Assembly: GCF_900186585.1 (NCBI RefSeq)
Contig: NZ_FYDD01000003.1
Coordinates: 806,001 to 870,000 of the forward strand
Length of the DNA stretch: 64,000 nt
Reading direction: 5' to 3'
From: Massiliimalia timonensis
GTDB lineage: Bacteria > Bacillota > Clostridia > Oscillospirales > Ruminococcaceae
Made by a program: the position numbers and the translations under genes. This document shows positions 31,044 through 40,144 of this stretch, one piece after another; positions within the stretch are counted from its first letter, which is position 1; each line of letters starts with the position of its first letter. The notes below the pieces were generated by a model. That model saw only the letters and a program-made list of their open reading frames with translations. It did not search any database and had not been told where the DNA came from.

Positions 31044-33490
31044 GGTATTTTGCCGATAGATTTTACAGCATTGATATATGCCGCTCCCGCCTGAGTGATC
31101 TCCTTTTGTTCCGCATACGGCAAGCGATGCCGGTGTGGTTTTACCCTTGCCTGCGGGTTCCTTTTCCGGTATCTGCGGATCATCAGCCAGTAGCCGGCCA
31201 GCAGGATCGCTCCAATCAAGGTGACTGCTCCTCCCTCATACAATCCGGGAGTACGGTAACGGAAGGTGATCGTGTTATCTCCAGCCGGTGCTCTGACTGC
31301 CATAAAGCCTACGTTTGCCTTCACGATCTCAGCAGGCTCTCCATTGACATAAGCGGTCCACCCGCTTTCATAAGGTACGGAATAAAAAACAAGGTTCTCC
31401 CGATCCAAATGGATTTCAGAGGTAAAGCCGTGCGTATCATAGGTAAATTTTGTACCGGCAGAAACCGCGCGTTCCTGACAATTTTTTAGATATTCCTCTT
31501 CCGTCAACTCCGGCATTTCATTTGCGGGAAGCACCGGAAGGATGTCCTGATGCTTTTGGGCGTCTTCATCGGAGAGGACCAGCGCTTTGAGCATCAGCTT
31601 ATCCATACTGGAGGACAGGTAATCCTCTGTAACAGAACTGTCTGCGGCATAATCGTAGGTGAAGCCCATCGGGATAAAGTACTGGTTTTCATAAACGTTT
31701 AAGCCATTTTGTACGCCTGTCAATTCAAATCCATAAAGGGAGGGCTTTTCCTCCTCATCTGTTTCGCAGAAAAGATATTTTACGCTTGTCAGCGCACGAA
31801 GTCCATAGCTTCCTAATTCCGGCCGGGAGGCGACATCCCGCTCCACATCAATGGCCTCATAAAATTCCATAATTGAGGCTGGAATGATCGAATGAAAGCA
31901 TTGGATGGTAGACATGTCCCAATACATCGGCATATTATCTAAAAGTTCATATTCATCTACCCGGTAAAACCCGCTTTGGTCCAAGTCAAACTGGTCTTTC
32001 CCCTTGATCCCCTGCTCCACCACCAATTCATAGATATTGGTGGAAGCATGCTGTTTCCCCGTTCCTATTATCAGCATAGTGCTCACTACTGAAATAAGGC
32101 AGACAAACGCAACCGCCTGACGGTAAAAAGCGACGGTATGACGAGCCTGGTAATACAAGATCCAAAGCAGTAAAATGGAAAGAACTGCAATCAGAATATA
32201 TGCCCAAAAGCGCTCCGGATACGGCTCAAACTGGAACCATTTTACATGTCCCTCTTCATCCTTGGTCGGTAATATCCCGATCAGGGAGAATCCCGCGACC
32301 ATAACAGAACAAAACTTGATCCCAAAAGAAAAATCCAGCTTGACATCCTGCAACGCAAGACAGGTCGCCAAGCACATCATCAAAACCGGCATATAAAACC
32401 ACCGGGCATAATAGCTGGAGTTAAACGCATAGAACGAGCTGTTCAGCACCGGAACAAGCGCCATGACCCCGCAAATGACCAAGATCCGTTTTAACCAGTG
32501 TTTTTTCGCATATCTGCAAAAAACCGCCACCCCGCTCATACTGAAGAGAGGCAAAAACGCGGAAACAGAAGACCATTTAGAATTAGAATCCGGGAAAAAG
32601 TTGGGGCGCGATGGAATATCCGGCGGGAAAAACAGGCTTTCCAGAATCAAGCCGTACCGCTGCACATTGTTATATAAAAGCAGATCCATCCCATAATGCA
32701 TGGTGCTGGTACGAGGGTTGTCCATGATCGCCAGCGCGGAGGGCAGCAGGATCACGCATGCCAGCAGTACCCCAACTACTGCCTCGAAAAACAGAAGCAG
32801 GAATTTGCGGATATTCATCCGAAAGTCCGGAGAAAAACACCGCAGGACAAAATAAATGACAGTAAAGGTGACCTGCCCAAAAAAGAAAAAGTAATTGATC
32901 ACTGCGCAGAAGCCCACAGCTAAGGCAAAACAGCCCCGTCTGCCGTTTATAACAAATTCTTCCAGCGCAACTAACAGCAGCGGGAACGCGATCACCGCTT
33001 CATGGAAGTGATTGAAAAAGATATTGAACTGGTTAAACCCGCAAAACGCGTATAACAGCGCACCGATAATTGCATAATAGTTATTTTTAGTAAAGCGCTT
33101 TAAAAAGGCGAAACCGGTCAGCCCGGCGCAGGCAAATTTTACGATCAAAAGCGGCCCCATCAAAAGCGGAACAATATTGCTTGGGAACAGCAGTGTAAAC
33201 AGGAAAAATGGGCTTGTCAACAGGTAGAAGGTATAAGAACCGATAAAGTTTGTGCCAAGGTCAGTCCCCCAGTCCCAGAAAATATTTCCGTTTCGTACCG
33301 CGTCATGCGCGTGTAAGTAAAACGGTATCTGCTGGGCGTTAAAATCCCCGTAATACAAAAAATATCCGTGGTCATAAATCATAAATGGCAGGAAGATCAC
33401 CGCCGCCGTGATCAGACTGATCACAAAGATATTCCAATAATCATTTTTAAAAATAAAGATCCTTCTCTTTGCCTGTAGTCCTTGTTTCAT
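31037..33490 (-). CDS. YfhO-family membrane protein (GT-C-like)
   Basis: An 817-residue protein with about 12-13 membrane helices. Family features include the N-terminal extracellular loop LYYGDFNAQQIPFYLHAHD near 48-66, CGFNQFNIFFNHFHE near 148, and a C-terminal beta domain (RENLVFYSVPYESGWTAYVNG) before the last helix. In B. subtilis and Listeria, YfhO-like proteins take part in glycosylation of lipoteichoic acid; the sugar and acceptor here are unknown. ATG 33490 follows AAAGGAT. Confidence 0.85.
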   Translation of the reverse strand: MKQGLQAKRRIFIFKNDYWNIFVISLITAAVIFLPFMIYDHGYFLYYGDFNAQQIPFYLHAHDAVRNGNIFWDWGTDLGTNFIGSYTFYLLTSPFFLFTLLFPSNIVPLLMGPLLIVKFACAGLTGFAFLKRFTKNNYYAIIGALLYAFCGFNQFNIFFNHFHEAVIAFPLLLVALEEFVINGRRGCFALAVGFCAVINYFFFFGQVTFTVIYFVLRCFSPDFRMNIRKFLLLFFEAVVGVLLACVILLPSALAIMDNPRTSTMHYGMDLLLYNNVQRYGLILESLFFPPDIPSRPNFFPDSNSKWSSVSAFLPLFSMSGVAVFCRYAKKHWLKRILVICGVMALVPVLNSSFYAFNSSYYARWFYMPVLMMCLATCLALQDVKLDFSFGIKFCSVMVAGFSLIGILPTKDEEGHVKWFQFEPYPERFWAYILIAVLSILLLWILYYQARHTVAFYRQAVAFVCLISVVSTMLIIGTGKQHASTNIYELVVEQGIKGKDQFDLDQSGFYRVDEYELLDNMPMYWDMSTIQCFHSIIPASIMEFYEAIDVERDVASRPELGSYGLRALTSVKYLFCETDEEEKPSLYGFELTGVQNGLNVYENQYFIPMGFTYDYAADSSVTEDYLSSSMDKLMLKALVLSDEDAQKHQDILPVLPANEMPELTEEEYLKNCQERAVSAGTKFTYDTHGFTSEIHLDRENLVFYSVPYESGWTAYVNGEPAEIVKANVGFMAVRAPAGDNTITFRYRTPGLYEGGAVTLIGAILLAGYWLMIRRYRKRNPQARVKPHRHRLPYAEQKEITQAGAAYINAVKSIGKIPK

Positions 33491-33532
33491 TCAAAGAAAT
33501 CCTTTCCCAACACTTTTTAGAACGTAGTATTT

Positions 33533-33541
33533 ATTATAACA
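33533..33541 (-). promoter_or_regulatory. Extended -10 promoter of the YfhO gene
   Basis: TGTTATAAT on the minus strand is a consensus extended -10; no good -35 is present. Confidence 0.5.
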
Positions 33542-33609
33542 TAATTTTCCTGAAAAATTGTGAAAACTTTTTATCATAGTAACTTTTTATTCTTTTCACG
33601 ATTTTTACA

Positions 33610-33638
33610 TAGACTTTTCCTGATAATTATACTATACT
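33610..33638 (+). promoter_or_regulatory. Possible promoter of the HD nucleotidase gene
   Basis: TAGACT, 17-base spacer, TATACT at 33633-33638. Confidence 0.5.
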
Positions 33639-33675
33639 AAATTCAATAAAAAACTTGGCGGAAAGGCTGAAAAGG

Positions 33676-34287
33676 ATGGAAAATAATTTTTATTCAATGG
33701 TGCTTCGGATGAAACATGTTGACCGCTGGGGCTTGATGAGGAACACTTGGAAAGAAAGCTTGTCCGAACACAGCCTTGATGTGGCGGTCTTGGCACATGC
33801 ACTGGCAGTACTGCGGAAAAAGCGTTTTGGAAAAGAAGCTGATCCCCATCGGGCTGCTGTCCTCGCTTTATTCCATGACGCAAGCGAAATCATTACAGGC
33901 GATTTGCCCACCCCTGTGAAATATTATAACGACGAAATCACATCCGCATACAAAAAGATAGAGGAAACGGCAAGCCATTCCCTGCTTTCCTTCCTGCCAC
34001 AGGACCTTCAGCCGGATTACGAGCCTCTGCTGATCCCCCAGAAAGAGGACCAAGAACTGTGGGTACTGGTAAAAGCTGCCGATAAATTATCGGCGCTGAT
34101 CAAGTGCTTGGAAGAGGAAAAAGCCGGAAATTTGGAATTTTCCGTGGCAAAGGAAGCACAGCTGAGGGCGCTTCATCAAATGGAACTGCCGGAAGTTGAA
34201 TTATTTTTATCTGAATTTTTATCAGGGTTTACGAAAACATTAGATGAACAATCTTCTACTGTGGTTGAAAAAAACGGGCAAAACTGA
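33676..34287 (+). CDS. YfbR-like HD-domain 5'-deoxynucleotidase
   Basis: A 203-residue HD-superfamily phosphohydrolase. MKHVDRWGLMRN near 12-23 and SEHSLDVAVLAHALA match E. coli YfbR, with HD residues in LFHDASEIITGDLPTP near 74 and KAADKLSAL near 135. YfbR removes phosphate from deoxynucleoside 5'-monophosphates. ATG 33676 is preferred because the alignment to YfbR starts there; a TTG seven codons upstream is in frame. Confidence 0.88.
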   Translation: MENNFYSMVLRMKHVDRWGLMRNTWKESLSEHSLDVAVLAHALAVLRKKRFGKEADPHRAAVLALFHDASEIITGDLPTPVKYYNDEITSAYKKIEETASHSLLSFLPQDLQPDYEPLLIPQKEDQELWVLVKAADKLSALIKCLEEEKAGNLEFSVAKEAQLRALHQMELPEVELFLSEFLSGFTKTLDEQSSTVVEKNGQN

Positions 34288-34338
34288 TATAATAATTAAA
34301 TATATATCAACATCAATGACGATCCGGAGGGGTTACGT

Positions 34339-35718
34339 TTGAAACACCGCGCTCAAAAGTTCCAGCGAAGCATTGTCTTCCTATTAAAGATATTTTTATA
34401 TTTTGTGTTGTTTTCTATTTTCTTCCTGCTTTTCTCGATCGATTATCCTTATATTTTGAAATTGTCCCGTACCGCCGCAATCACTATGGTCACCTTTGTG
34501 GTTTTGGGCACCGCTTTACTTTCCGTTTACGGCGGGTATGCAATCGGCAAACAGAAAAGCAAGCCGATCATCCATTCTATGGTATTGGCCACGATCATTA
34601 CCGACCTCATCACTTATCTTGAGTTTTGTATCATGAATGCCAGCCCGGCAAACAACTATGCATTCCGTTTTGCAGCGCCGGAAATACTATTGCTTATTGT
34701 GGTGTTGCAGGTAATTTTTATTATCATCTGGGCTTATGTGGGAAATTATATTTTCTTTACCATGAATCCCCCAGAACAGGTATGCATTATCACTTCCTCC
34801 AAAAAGAGCCTAAACCAGGTGTTGCCAAAGATCCGAAAATACAAAAAACAGTATCAAGTCAAAGATATTATTGATTATACCTCTGAAGACATCTATCTTG
34901 CTATCGACCGCAATGATACGGTGTTTTTATACGATGTCCCAGTCCGGGAACGTACCTATTTGATCGAATATTGTTACGATCACATGAAAAACATCTACTA
35001 TAATCCGGAAATCTGTGATGTTGTGGCAGTGAATGCCAAGCATGTCGTATTAGATGATAAATCCTTTGTTTCTCTGGTTATAAAGGATCTTTCCTTTGAG
35101 CAGCGTTTTGTAAAGCGGATGATCGATCTTCTGCTCTCAACGCTCGGATTGATCATCTCCAGCCCGATTTTGATCATTTCCGCAGTTGCTATCAAAATCT
35201 GCGACCATGGGCCGGTCTTTTTTAAGCAGAAACGGGCAACAAAAGACGGGCGGATCTTTGAGGTTTATAAATTCCGTACCATGAAGGAACATGTAGAAAA
35301 CGTCTCCGCGAAAGAAGACGACGACCGGATCACTTCTGTCGGAAAGGTTTTACGCAAAACCCGCATGGATGAACTTCCACAGATCTTCAACATCTTAAAA
35401 GGCGATATGAGTATCGTAGGTCCACGTCCGGAAATGATGGAAAACGTCTTAAAATATACCCGTGAGCTCCCTGAATTTGCTTACCGCCTGCGGGTAAAAG
35501 CGGGGCTGACTGGATATGCGCAGATCGTTGGGAAGTATAATACCTCACCAAAAGACAAGTTGTTTTTAGATTTGATGTATATCGAAAATTACAGTATTTG
35601 GCTGGATATCAAGCTGATCTTCCAAACCTTGATCGTCTTTTTAAAAACAGACAGTACCGAAGGCTTCAAGGAACAGCCGCAGATCGAATTCGTCAAATAT
35701 GATCCTTCTAAAAAGTAA
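34339..35718 (+). CDS. Polyprenyl-phosphate sugar-1-phosphate transferase (bacterial sugar transferase)
   Basis: A 459-residue PHPT-type initiating transferase (WbaP/CpsE group): four N-terminal helices (residues 12-150), a nucleotide-binding-like middle domain, and a catalytic C-terminus with a reentrant helix (RMIDLLLSTLGLIISSPI near 258), FFKQKRATKDGRIFEVYKFRTM near 295 and GDMSIVGPRPEM near 355. It loads the first sugar phosphate onto undecaprenyl phosphate for capsule or glycan synthesis. The start is a TTG, well supported by GGAGGGG at 6 bases. No glycosyltransferase cluster follows in the window. Confidence 0.9.
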   Translation: MKHRAQKFQRSIVFLLKIFLYFVLFSIFFLLFSIDYPYILKLSRTAAITMVTFVVLGTALLSVYGGYAIGKQKSKPIIHSMVLATIITDLITYLEFCIMNASPANNYAFRFAAPEILLLIVVLQVIFIIIWAYVGNYIFFTMNPPEQVCIITSSKKSLNQVLPKIRKYKKQYQVKDIIDYTSEDIYLAIDRNDTVFLYDVPVRERTYLIEYCYDHMKNIYYNPEICDVVAVNAKHVVLDDKSFVSLVIKDLSFEQRFVKRMIDLLLSTLGLIISSPILIISAVAIKICDHGPVFFKQKRATKDGRIFEVYKFRTMKEHVENVSAKEDDDRITSVGKVLRKTRMDELPQIFNILKGDMSIVGPRPEMMENVLKYTRELPEFAYRLRVKAGLTGYAQIVGKYNTSPKDKLFLDLMYIENYSIWLDIKLIFQTLIVFLKTDSTEGFKEQPQIEFVKYDPSKK

Positions 35719-35743
35719 CGAACGGAAAAGAAGCATGTAAGCT

Positions 35744-36148
35744 ATGAAAACGAAAAAGATATTTTTAATTTTGTGGCCTGTCCTTGCGCTGATATTAGAA
35801 GCCTTGCCAACTGGTGCAGTATTATGTTTCGCAGTTTCCCCTTCCGAAAAGATCCGGAAAACCTTTTCTTATTTCAGCCTAACGGTTTTTGGAAACGCCA
35901 ATTTTGGTCCTTTGATCACCGCCGTTTTATCCTGTATCCTGCTGATCTTAGCTGTTTTGTTGCTCGTCACACAACGGCGCGGTTTTGCTCTAGCTCTTTT
36001 TGATTGTTCTATTGCCGCCTTTATCATCTCCCTGTTTCCAATATTGTATGGAATGGAGTTCTACTCGTTAACAGGCGCTGGAATCAGTTTTCTCATTGCG
36101 GCTGAGATTGTAACGTCAATGCTGTTTCTAAAACAAAAATCCGAATAA
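35744..36148 (+). CDS. Small four-helix membrane protein, unknown
   Basis: A 134-residue hydrophobic protein with four predicted helices at about 7-28, 48-80, 84-104 and 107-128. It starts 25 bases after the sugar transferase gene and ends in the shared terminator, so it is probably co-transcribed. No family recognised; a role in envelope glycan assembly is only suggested by position. Confidence 0.65.
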   Translation: MKTKKIFLILWPVLALILEALPTGAVLCFAVSPSEKIRKTFSYFSLTVFGNANFGPLITAVLSCILLILAVLLLVTQRRGFALALFDCSIAAFIISLFPILYGMEFYSLTGAGISFLIAAEIVTSMLFLKQKSE

Positions 36149-36179
36149 AAAAGCGCGGGAATTCCCGCGCTTTTTTATT
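36144..36179. terminator. Bidirectional terminator, fully palindromic
   Basis: A perfect 36-base palindrome centred on GGGAATTCCC with flanking GCGC and A6/T6 runs. It contains the stop codons of both convergent genes (36146-36148 and 36175-36177). Confidence 0.94.
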
Positions 36180-37134
36180 TCCATAACTTTTGCTGCCGAA
36201 TATCTGTCCCACAGAACTTCAGGCATTTATACAAAGTCATTAACCGGGAGCTGACCCGCTCCCCATATCTGTTCTCGATCTGCTTAGGTAAAAGGTTGGT
36301 ATTGATGATCGTCGGCTTTCCGGCATTCAGGCGGGCGTTGATCAAATGATAAAAAATAGAGGTGTAAAACGCGCTTTCATATTCCGCGCCCAGATCATCC
36401 AATACGAAAAGATCTGTTTCCAGAATCGTTTCTGTTGTATTCGCACCCTCCTCCCCTTTTCCAAAGCGTTCATCCTGTATTTTGGAAAAGAAGTCCTGCG
36501 CCGTTCCGTAAAGGGCGGTATATCCCTTTTGGATCGCCTCATGTGCAATAGCAAGGGACAGATGCGTTTTTCCCAGCCCAGTGCGCCCAAACATCAAGAT
36601 ACTTGGGGAACGCAAGGAAAAACCCGCCGCATAAAGCTTGCAAAAATCAAAGATCTTCGACATGGTCTCCAAATCTTCCCCTTGGTAATACCCCAGTTTA
36701 AAATCGTCAAAATGGCAAAGGGTCATATGGGTGGAACGGTTAAAATCTTCTGCGGCGATCTGACGTACCAGCGTATTAAAACACTGACAGCGTTCCCCTT
36801 GCGCCGAACCTGTATCCCGGCAATTTTCACAGTGGAATTTTGTTTTTAAAAAATCTCTGGGCAACTGATGGGATTGCAGTAGATCTGCAATTTTTTCCTG
36901 TACCGCTAAGTTTTCACTGACTATTTTAGGCATGATCTCTGAAATATCCGCAGAATGGGAAAGAACCAGCTTGGTAAGTTTGATGGTCGATTGCGCCATC
37001 TGGTCTTCCAGATCCAAAATCTGCGGAATCTTCTCCAGTGCAAGGTCTCTCCTGCGTTTTGCGTCCATCAACGCCTCCTGACGCCTCTGATCCAGCACAT
37101 GATATGCCGCTTCATAAATTTCTCGTTTCGTCAT
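36175..37134 (-). CDS. DnaI/DnaC-like ATP-binding protein (helicase loader type)
   Basis: A 319-residue protein. The N-terminal ~110 residues are helical, with a zinc-ribbon-like CENCRDTGSAQGERCQC near 121-137, followed by an AAA+ domain with Walker A GRTGLGKTHLS near 183 and Walker B LFVLDDLGAE near 238. This is the DnaI helicase loader architecture (DnaC in E. coli). It follows the DnaD-domain gene after 15 bases, forming a primosome pair. Confidence 0.88.
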   Translation of the reverse strand: MTKREIYEAAYHVLDQRRQEALMDAKRRRDLALEKIPQILDLEDQMAQSTIKLTKLVLSHSADISEIMPKIVSENLAVQEKIADLLQSHQLPRDFLKTKFHCENCRDTGSAQGERCQCFNTLVRQIAAEDFNRSTHMTLCHFDDFKLGYYQGEDLETMSKIFDFCKLYAAGFSLRSPSILMFGRTGLGKTHLSLAIAHEAIQKGYTALYGTAQDFFSKIQDERFGKGEEGANTTETILETDLFVLDDLGAEYESAFYTSIFYHLINARLNAGKPTIINTNLLPKQIENRYGERVSSRLMTLYKCLKFCGTDIRQQKLWK

Positions 37135-37149
37135 ATGGAATGTTCACCT

Positions 37150-38061
37150 CTAATCCAATGTGGGGACATTATCCCAGTAGCGCTCCAAAAGATCGATGTC
37201 ATAGGATTTTTCAGAATCCCCTTCTTTTACAGGACGTTTTCCCCCATCCTTTTGCTCGATCTGCTCCAACGTATGAAGCCCTTTTTGATGCCAATTTTGT
37301 AAAATTTTATTCATATAAGCAAGCGCCGCCTTGCCGGTATTTTTTACGGTGCGTTCATAAGCAAGCTGGATCACATCTAATTCAAAATGGTATTCCTCCA
37401 GCCAAATGCGAATCCATTTTTCCTCAGATGGGATCAATTTTCTGTCTGCGATCCCCAGCAGCTTCTGCACTTGCTTTTCCTTTTGCTGATAATCAGTCAC
37501 ACGTTTTAAAAACTCTTCTACGGCGGTGTGACTGGTGATTCCCTGTTCATACCAGTTGATACAGACCTTTTCAATGTAACGGATATCCCGTTTTTCATTT
37601 TTTACCGCATATTGGATCGCCATAATGATCACATCCGCCGGCAAACGGTAGTATTCATAAATATAGGAAATCGTTTTAATATCGGTCGAGGTCACGGTCC
37701 GGCCCAGGATCTGTTCCATTTCCCCAATTAAAAAGCGCAGTTCTGAATCATTCAGAGAGGAAACCGCCGGTTGTTTTGCCGTATGCACCATATGTACAGC
37801 AGGTTGTTGTTCTGGGACAGAGCGTTCGGTAACATGCAGTACTTTTTTTTCGATCCAGTACTGCAGCGAGGCGGTGACTACCTCCTCTTGCAAGTTCAGC
37901 AGGTTAGAAAGCAGCGAAACGCTGTACTCCTTGTCGGGACTTTTAAAAATAAGCAGGATGACCTTCAGGTAGTCGGAAGGGATATGTTGCAGATCCTCGA
38001 CAACCAGGCTTGGAAGAGAAAAATTATTTTTGAAATTTTGAAAGTTGATTTGATAATTCAC
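37150..38061 (-). CDS. DnaD-domain replication initiation protein
   Basis: A 303-residue protein with an N-terminal winged-helix part and one or two DnaD-like (DDBH2) segments: IGEMEQILGRTVTSTDIKTI near 140 and YMNKILQNWHQKGLHT near 255, the latter carrying the YxxxIxxxW pattern of DnaD C-terminal domains. It loads the replicative helicase together with DnaI. The start is GTG 38061, six bases from AGGAGG; the longer upstream frame lacks a ribosome site. DnaB- or DnaD-type cannot be separated from sequence alone. Confidence 0.85.
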   Translation of the reverse strand: MNYQINFQNFKNNFSLPSLVVEDLQHIPSDYLKVILLIFKSPDKEYSVSLLSNLLNLQEEVVTASLQYWIEKKVLHVTERSVPEQQPAVHMVHTAKQPAVSSLNDSELRFLIGEMEQILGRTVTSTDIKTISYIYEYYRLPADVIIMAIQYAVKNEKRDIRYIEKVCINWYEQGITSHTAVEEFLKRVTDYQQKEKQVQKLLGIADRKLIPSEEKWIRIWLEEYHFELDVIQLAYERTVKNTGKAALAYMNKILQNWHQKGLHTLEQIEQKDGGKRPVKEGDSEKSYDIDLLERYWDNVPTLD

Positions 38062-38120
38062 AAGGGGCCTCCTGTCGTTTTTTCTTCCATTCCAGTATAT
38101 CATAAAGATCTGCGATGCGC

Positions 38121-38174
38121 AAACAATAAGAAAAGAACGCCTGCGTAACATCAGGCGTTCTTTTCTTATTGTTT
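38121..38174 (-). terminator. Long palindromic terminator of the HAD gene
   Basis: Perfect 23-bp stem, core AAAAGAACGCCTG/CAGGCGTTCTTTT, with an 8-base loop. The HAD stop codon (38166-38168) lies in the outer arm. Confidence 0.93.
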
Positions 38175-38819
38175 TGTAATCCATTGGTATATTTCTTCCG
38201 CAGAATCGGTGTATAGATCCGCTTTTTCTTTCAGAAAAGCCTTACGTTCGCCATATCCCCACAGTACGCCCACAGAATAAATATTAGCACGGTGCGCTGT
38301 AGCTATATCGATATTGCTGTCCCCGATCAGAACGCATTCCCTGGAGGAAAAGCCCTCCCTTTCCTGAAACAACAAAAACTGCTGTGGGTCCGGTTTGGGC
38401 GGAAAATTCTCATGGTTCCCCAAAACAGCCGCAAAAGAGAATTCCGGAAGCAGCCTTTGCAGCATCTCCTGCACAAATAAAATCTGTTTATTAGAAAAAA
38501 CAAACAACTGAATCCCTGTTTCAGTCAGTTTTTTGCACAGTTCATGGATGCCGGGATAAAGGTGTGTCTTGTCACAGAAATGCTTTTCATAATATGTATC
38601 AAACCCCTGTTTCGCTTGCACCAGCAAATCCTCGTCTTCAACCGGGGCCATCGCGCGGCGGATCAATTCATAAACGCTGTCCCCCATATAGCTTTGCACT
38701 TCTTCCTCGCTCCTTGGCGGGCAGTGGATCTGTGACAAGCCAAAATTCACCGCATCTGTCGCGTCTGTCAAAGTATCCGCTAAGGTACCATCCATATCAA
38801 ATCCAACATACCGAATCAT
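38166..38819 (-). CDS. HAD-superfamily phosphatase (phosphoglycolate phosphatase-like)
   Basis: A 217-residue HAD hydrolase with motif I FDMDGTLADT near 8, motif II VFSNK near 111, motif III lysine in PPKPDP and motif IV LIGDSNIDIATAHRA near 166. A helical cap lies between motifs I and II. Gph-like; the substrate could be phosphoglycolate or another small phosphate ester. Transcribed after lysC but separated from it by a terminator. Confidence 0.88.
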   Translation of the reverse strand: MIRYVGFDMDGTLADTLTDATDAVNFGLSQIHCPPRSEEEVQSYMGDSVYELIRRAMAPVEDEDLLVQAKQGFDTYYEKHFCDKTHLYPGIHELCKKLTETGIQLFVFSNKQILFVQEMLQRLLPEFSFAAVLGNHENFPPKPDPQQFLLFQEREGFSSRECVLIGDSNIDIATAHRANIYSVGVLWGYGERKAFLKEKADLYTDSAEEIYQWITKQ

Positions 38820-38837
38820 TACTTTCTCCTTATAAAA

Positions 38838-38871
38838 CGTACCATTATTTCATTTTTGAAATAATGGTACG
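38838..38871 (-). terminator. Terminator of the ACT-hom-thrB-lysC operon
   Basis: Perfect 15-bp stem CGTACCATTATTTCA/TGAAATAATGGTACG with loop TTTT, then TTTTAT on the minus strand, 14 bases after lysC. Confidence 0.88.
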
Positions 38872-38884
38872 AAATAAATTTTTA

Positions 38885-39355
38885 TTAGAAATCGAATGCA
38901 TTGTGGATCGCTACGACTGCCTGTTTTGCCTTTTCAGAATCTACCAGCACAGAAATTTTGATTTCACTGGTAGAGATCATGCGGATATTGATCCCGGCCT
39001 CATACAAGGCTTCAAACATTTTAGAAGCGACCCCTGGGTTAGACTGCATCCCAGCGCCAACGATAGATACTTTGGAAACAGAGTCATCCATTTCAATATT
39101 CTGAGCCTGAATATAATCTTTTTCCTCCTTCAGGCATTCCAAAGCCAGATCCTTCTGGTTAAGCGGAACAGTAAAGCTGATATCTTTTGTTCCATCACGG
39201 CCGATAGACTGCAGGATAATGTCAACATTGATTTTCTTCTTTGCAAGGGTGGTGAAAACCTGGAACGCGATACCCGGACGGTCCGGCAGCCCGATCAATG
39301 CGATCCGCGCGATATTGTCGTCCTTTGCAACCCCTTTAATCAACATTTTTTCCAT
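38885..39355 (-). CDS. Internal in-frame start: aspartokinase beta subunit
   Basis: Inside lysC, AAGGAGGTAATCAAA precedes an in-frame ATG (39355), an almost ideal ribosome site that ordinary coding constraints do not explain. Translation from it gives 156 residues, MEKMLIKGVAKDD onward, covering just the two ACT domains. In B. subtilis and related bacteria the same arrangement produces the beta subunit of the alpha2-beta2 enzyme. The call combines the visible site with that precedent. Confidence 0.7.
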   Translation of the reverse strand: MEKMLIKGVAKDDNIARIALIGLPDRPGIAFQVFTTLAKKKINVDIILQSIGRDGTKDISFTVPLNQKDLALECLKEEKDYIQAQNIEMDDSVSKVSIVGAGMQSNPGVASKMFEALYEAGINIRMISTSEIKISVLVDSEKAKQAVVAIHNAFDF

Positions 39356-40090
39356 TTTGATTACCTCCTTAACCTGTGTTCCCGGTTTTCTTTCTAAGCT
39401 GGATAATACTTCTAATTTTACGTTATATTTTTTTGCCATTTCTACAGAACGGTTGTGCAGGACCTGCGCGCCAAGGGTGGCAAGCTCCAGCATCTCATCA
39501 AAAGAGATCTCGTCAAGCTTAACGGCATTCTGCACAAGTCTTGGGTCAGCTGTGTAAACGCCGTCAACATCGGTATAAATCTGACATAGGTCGGCATGCA
39601 GGGATGCTGCCAGTGCAACCGCACTGGTATCGGAACCGCCGCGTCCTAAGGTCGTGATATCATCATAGCGGTTCAAGCCTTGGAAGCCTGCAACGATCAC
39701 GATATTTTTCTTATCCAATTCCCGGTGGAGTCGTTCCCCTTCGATCCGGCGGATACGGGCGTCGCTGTATTGGGAATTGGTGACAAAGCCTGCCTGCCAG
39801 CCGGTCAAGGAAACGACCGGATATCCCATACTTTCAATCGCCATTGCCAGCAATGAAATCGAAATTTGTTCCCCGGTAGAAAGCAGCATATCCATTTCTC
39901 TTTTTGACGGATTTGGATTGATCTCCGCCGCCTTTTCGATCAGATCGTCTGTTGTGTCGCCCTGTGCCGATACGACAACTACCACATTATTCCCTTTGTC
40001 ATAGGTTTCGGTAATAATATTGGCAACATTAAAGACCCGCTCTTTGTTGGCAACTGATGAACCTCCAAATTTTTGAACTATCAAACCCAT
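38885..40090 (-). CDS. lysC: Aspartate kinase (two-ACT type)
   Basis: A 401-residue aspartokinase phosphorylating aspartate, the first step to lysine, threonine and methionine. VQKFGGSSVA near 5, the kinase core GRGGSDTSAVALAA near 145, and two C-terminal ACT domains (about 260-400) for feedback control. Length and layout match B. subtilis LysC, whose gene also yields a separate beta subunit from an internal start (see 38885-39355). Last gene of the operon. Confidence 0.95.
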   Translation of the reverse strand: MGLIVQKFGGSSVANKERVFNVANIITETYDKGNNVVVVVSAQGDTTDDLIEKAAEINPNPSKREMDMLLSTGEQISISLLAMAIESMGYPVVSLTGWQAGFVTNSQYSDARIRRIEGERLHRELDKKNIVIVAGFQGLNRYDDITTLGRGGSDTSAVALAASLHADLCQIYTDVDGVYTADPRLVQNAVKLDEISFDEMLELATLGAQVLHNRSVEMAKKYNVKLEVLSSLERKPGTQVKEVIKMEKMLIKGVAKDDNIARIALIGLPDRPGIAFQVFTTLAKKKINVDIILQSIGRDGTKDISFTVPLNQKDLALECLKEEKDYIQAQNIEMDDSVSKVSIVGAGMQSNPGVASKMFEALYEAGINIRMISTSEIKISVLVDSEKAKQAVVAIHNAFDF

Positions 40091-40144
40091 ATGATTGACC
40101 TCCTAAATTTATGTAATGAAAAAGAATTTTCTATTATCAATCTA

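Noticed and set aside
31037-38061. Capsule or surface-glycan gene cluster around the sugar transferase
   Set aside because: Only the initiating transferase, a small membrane protein and a YfhO-type gene are present; no glycosyltransferase, flippase or polymerase genes follow.
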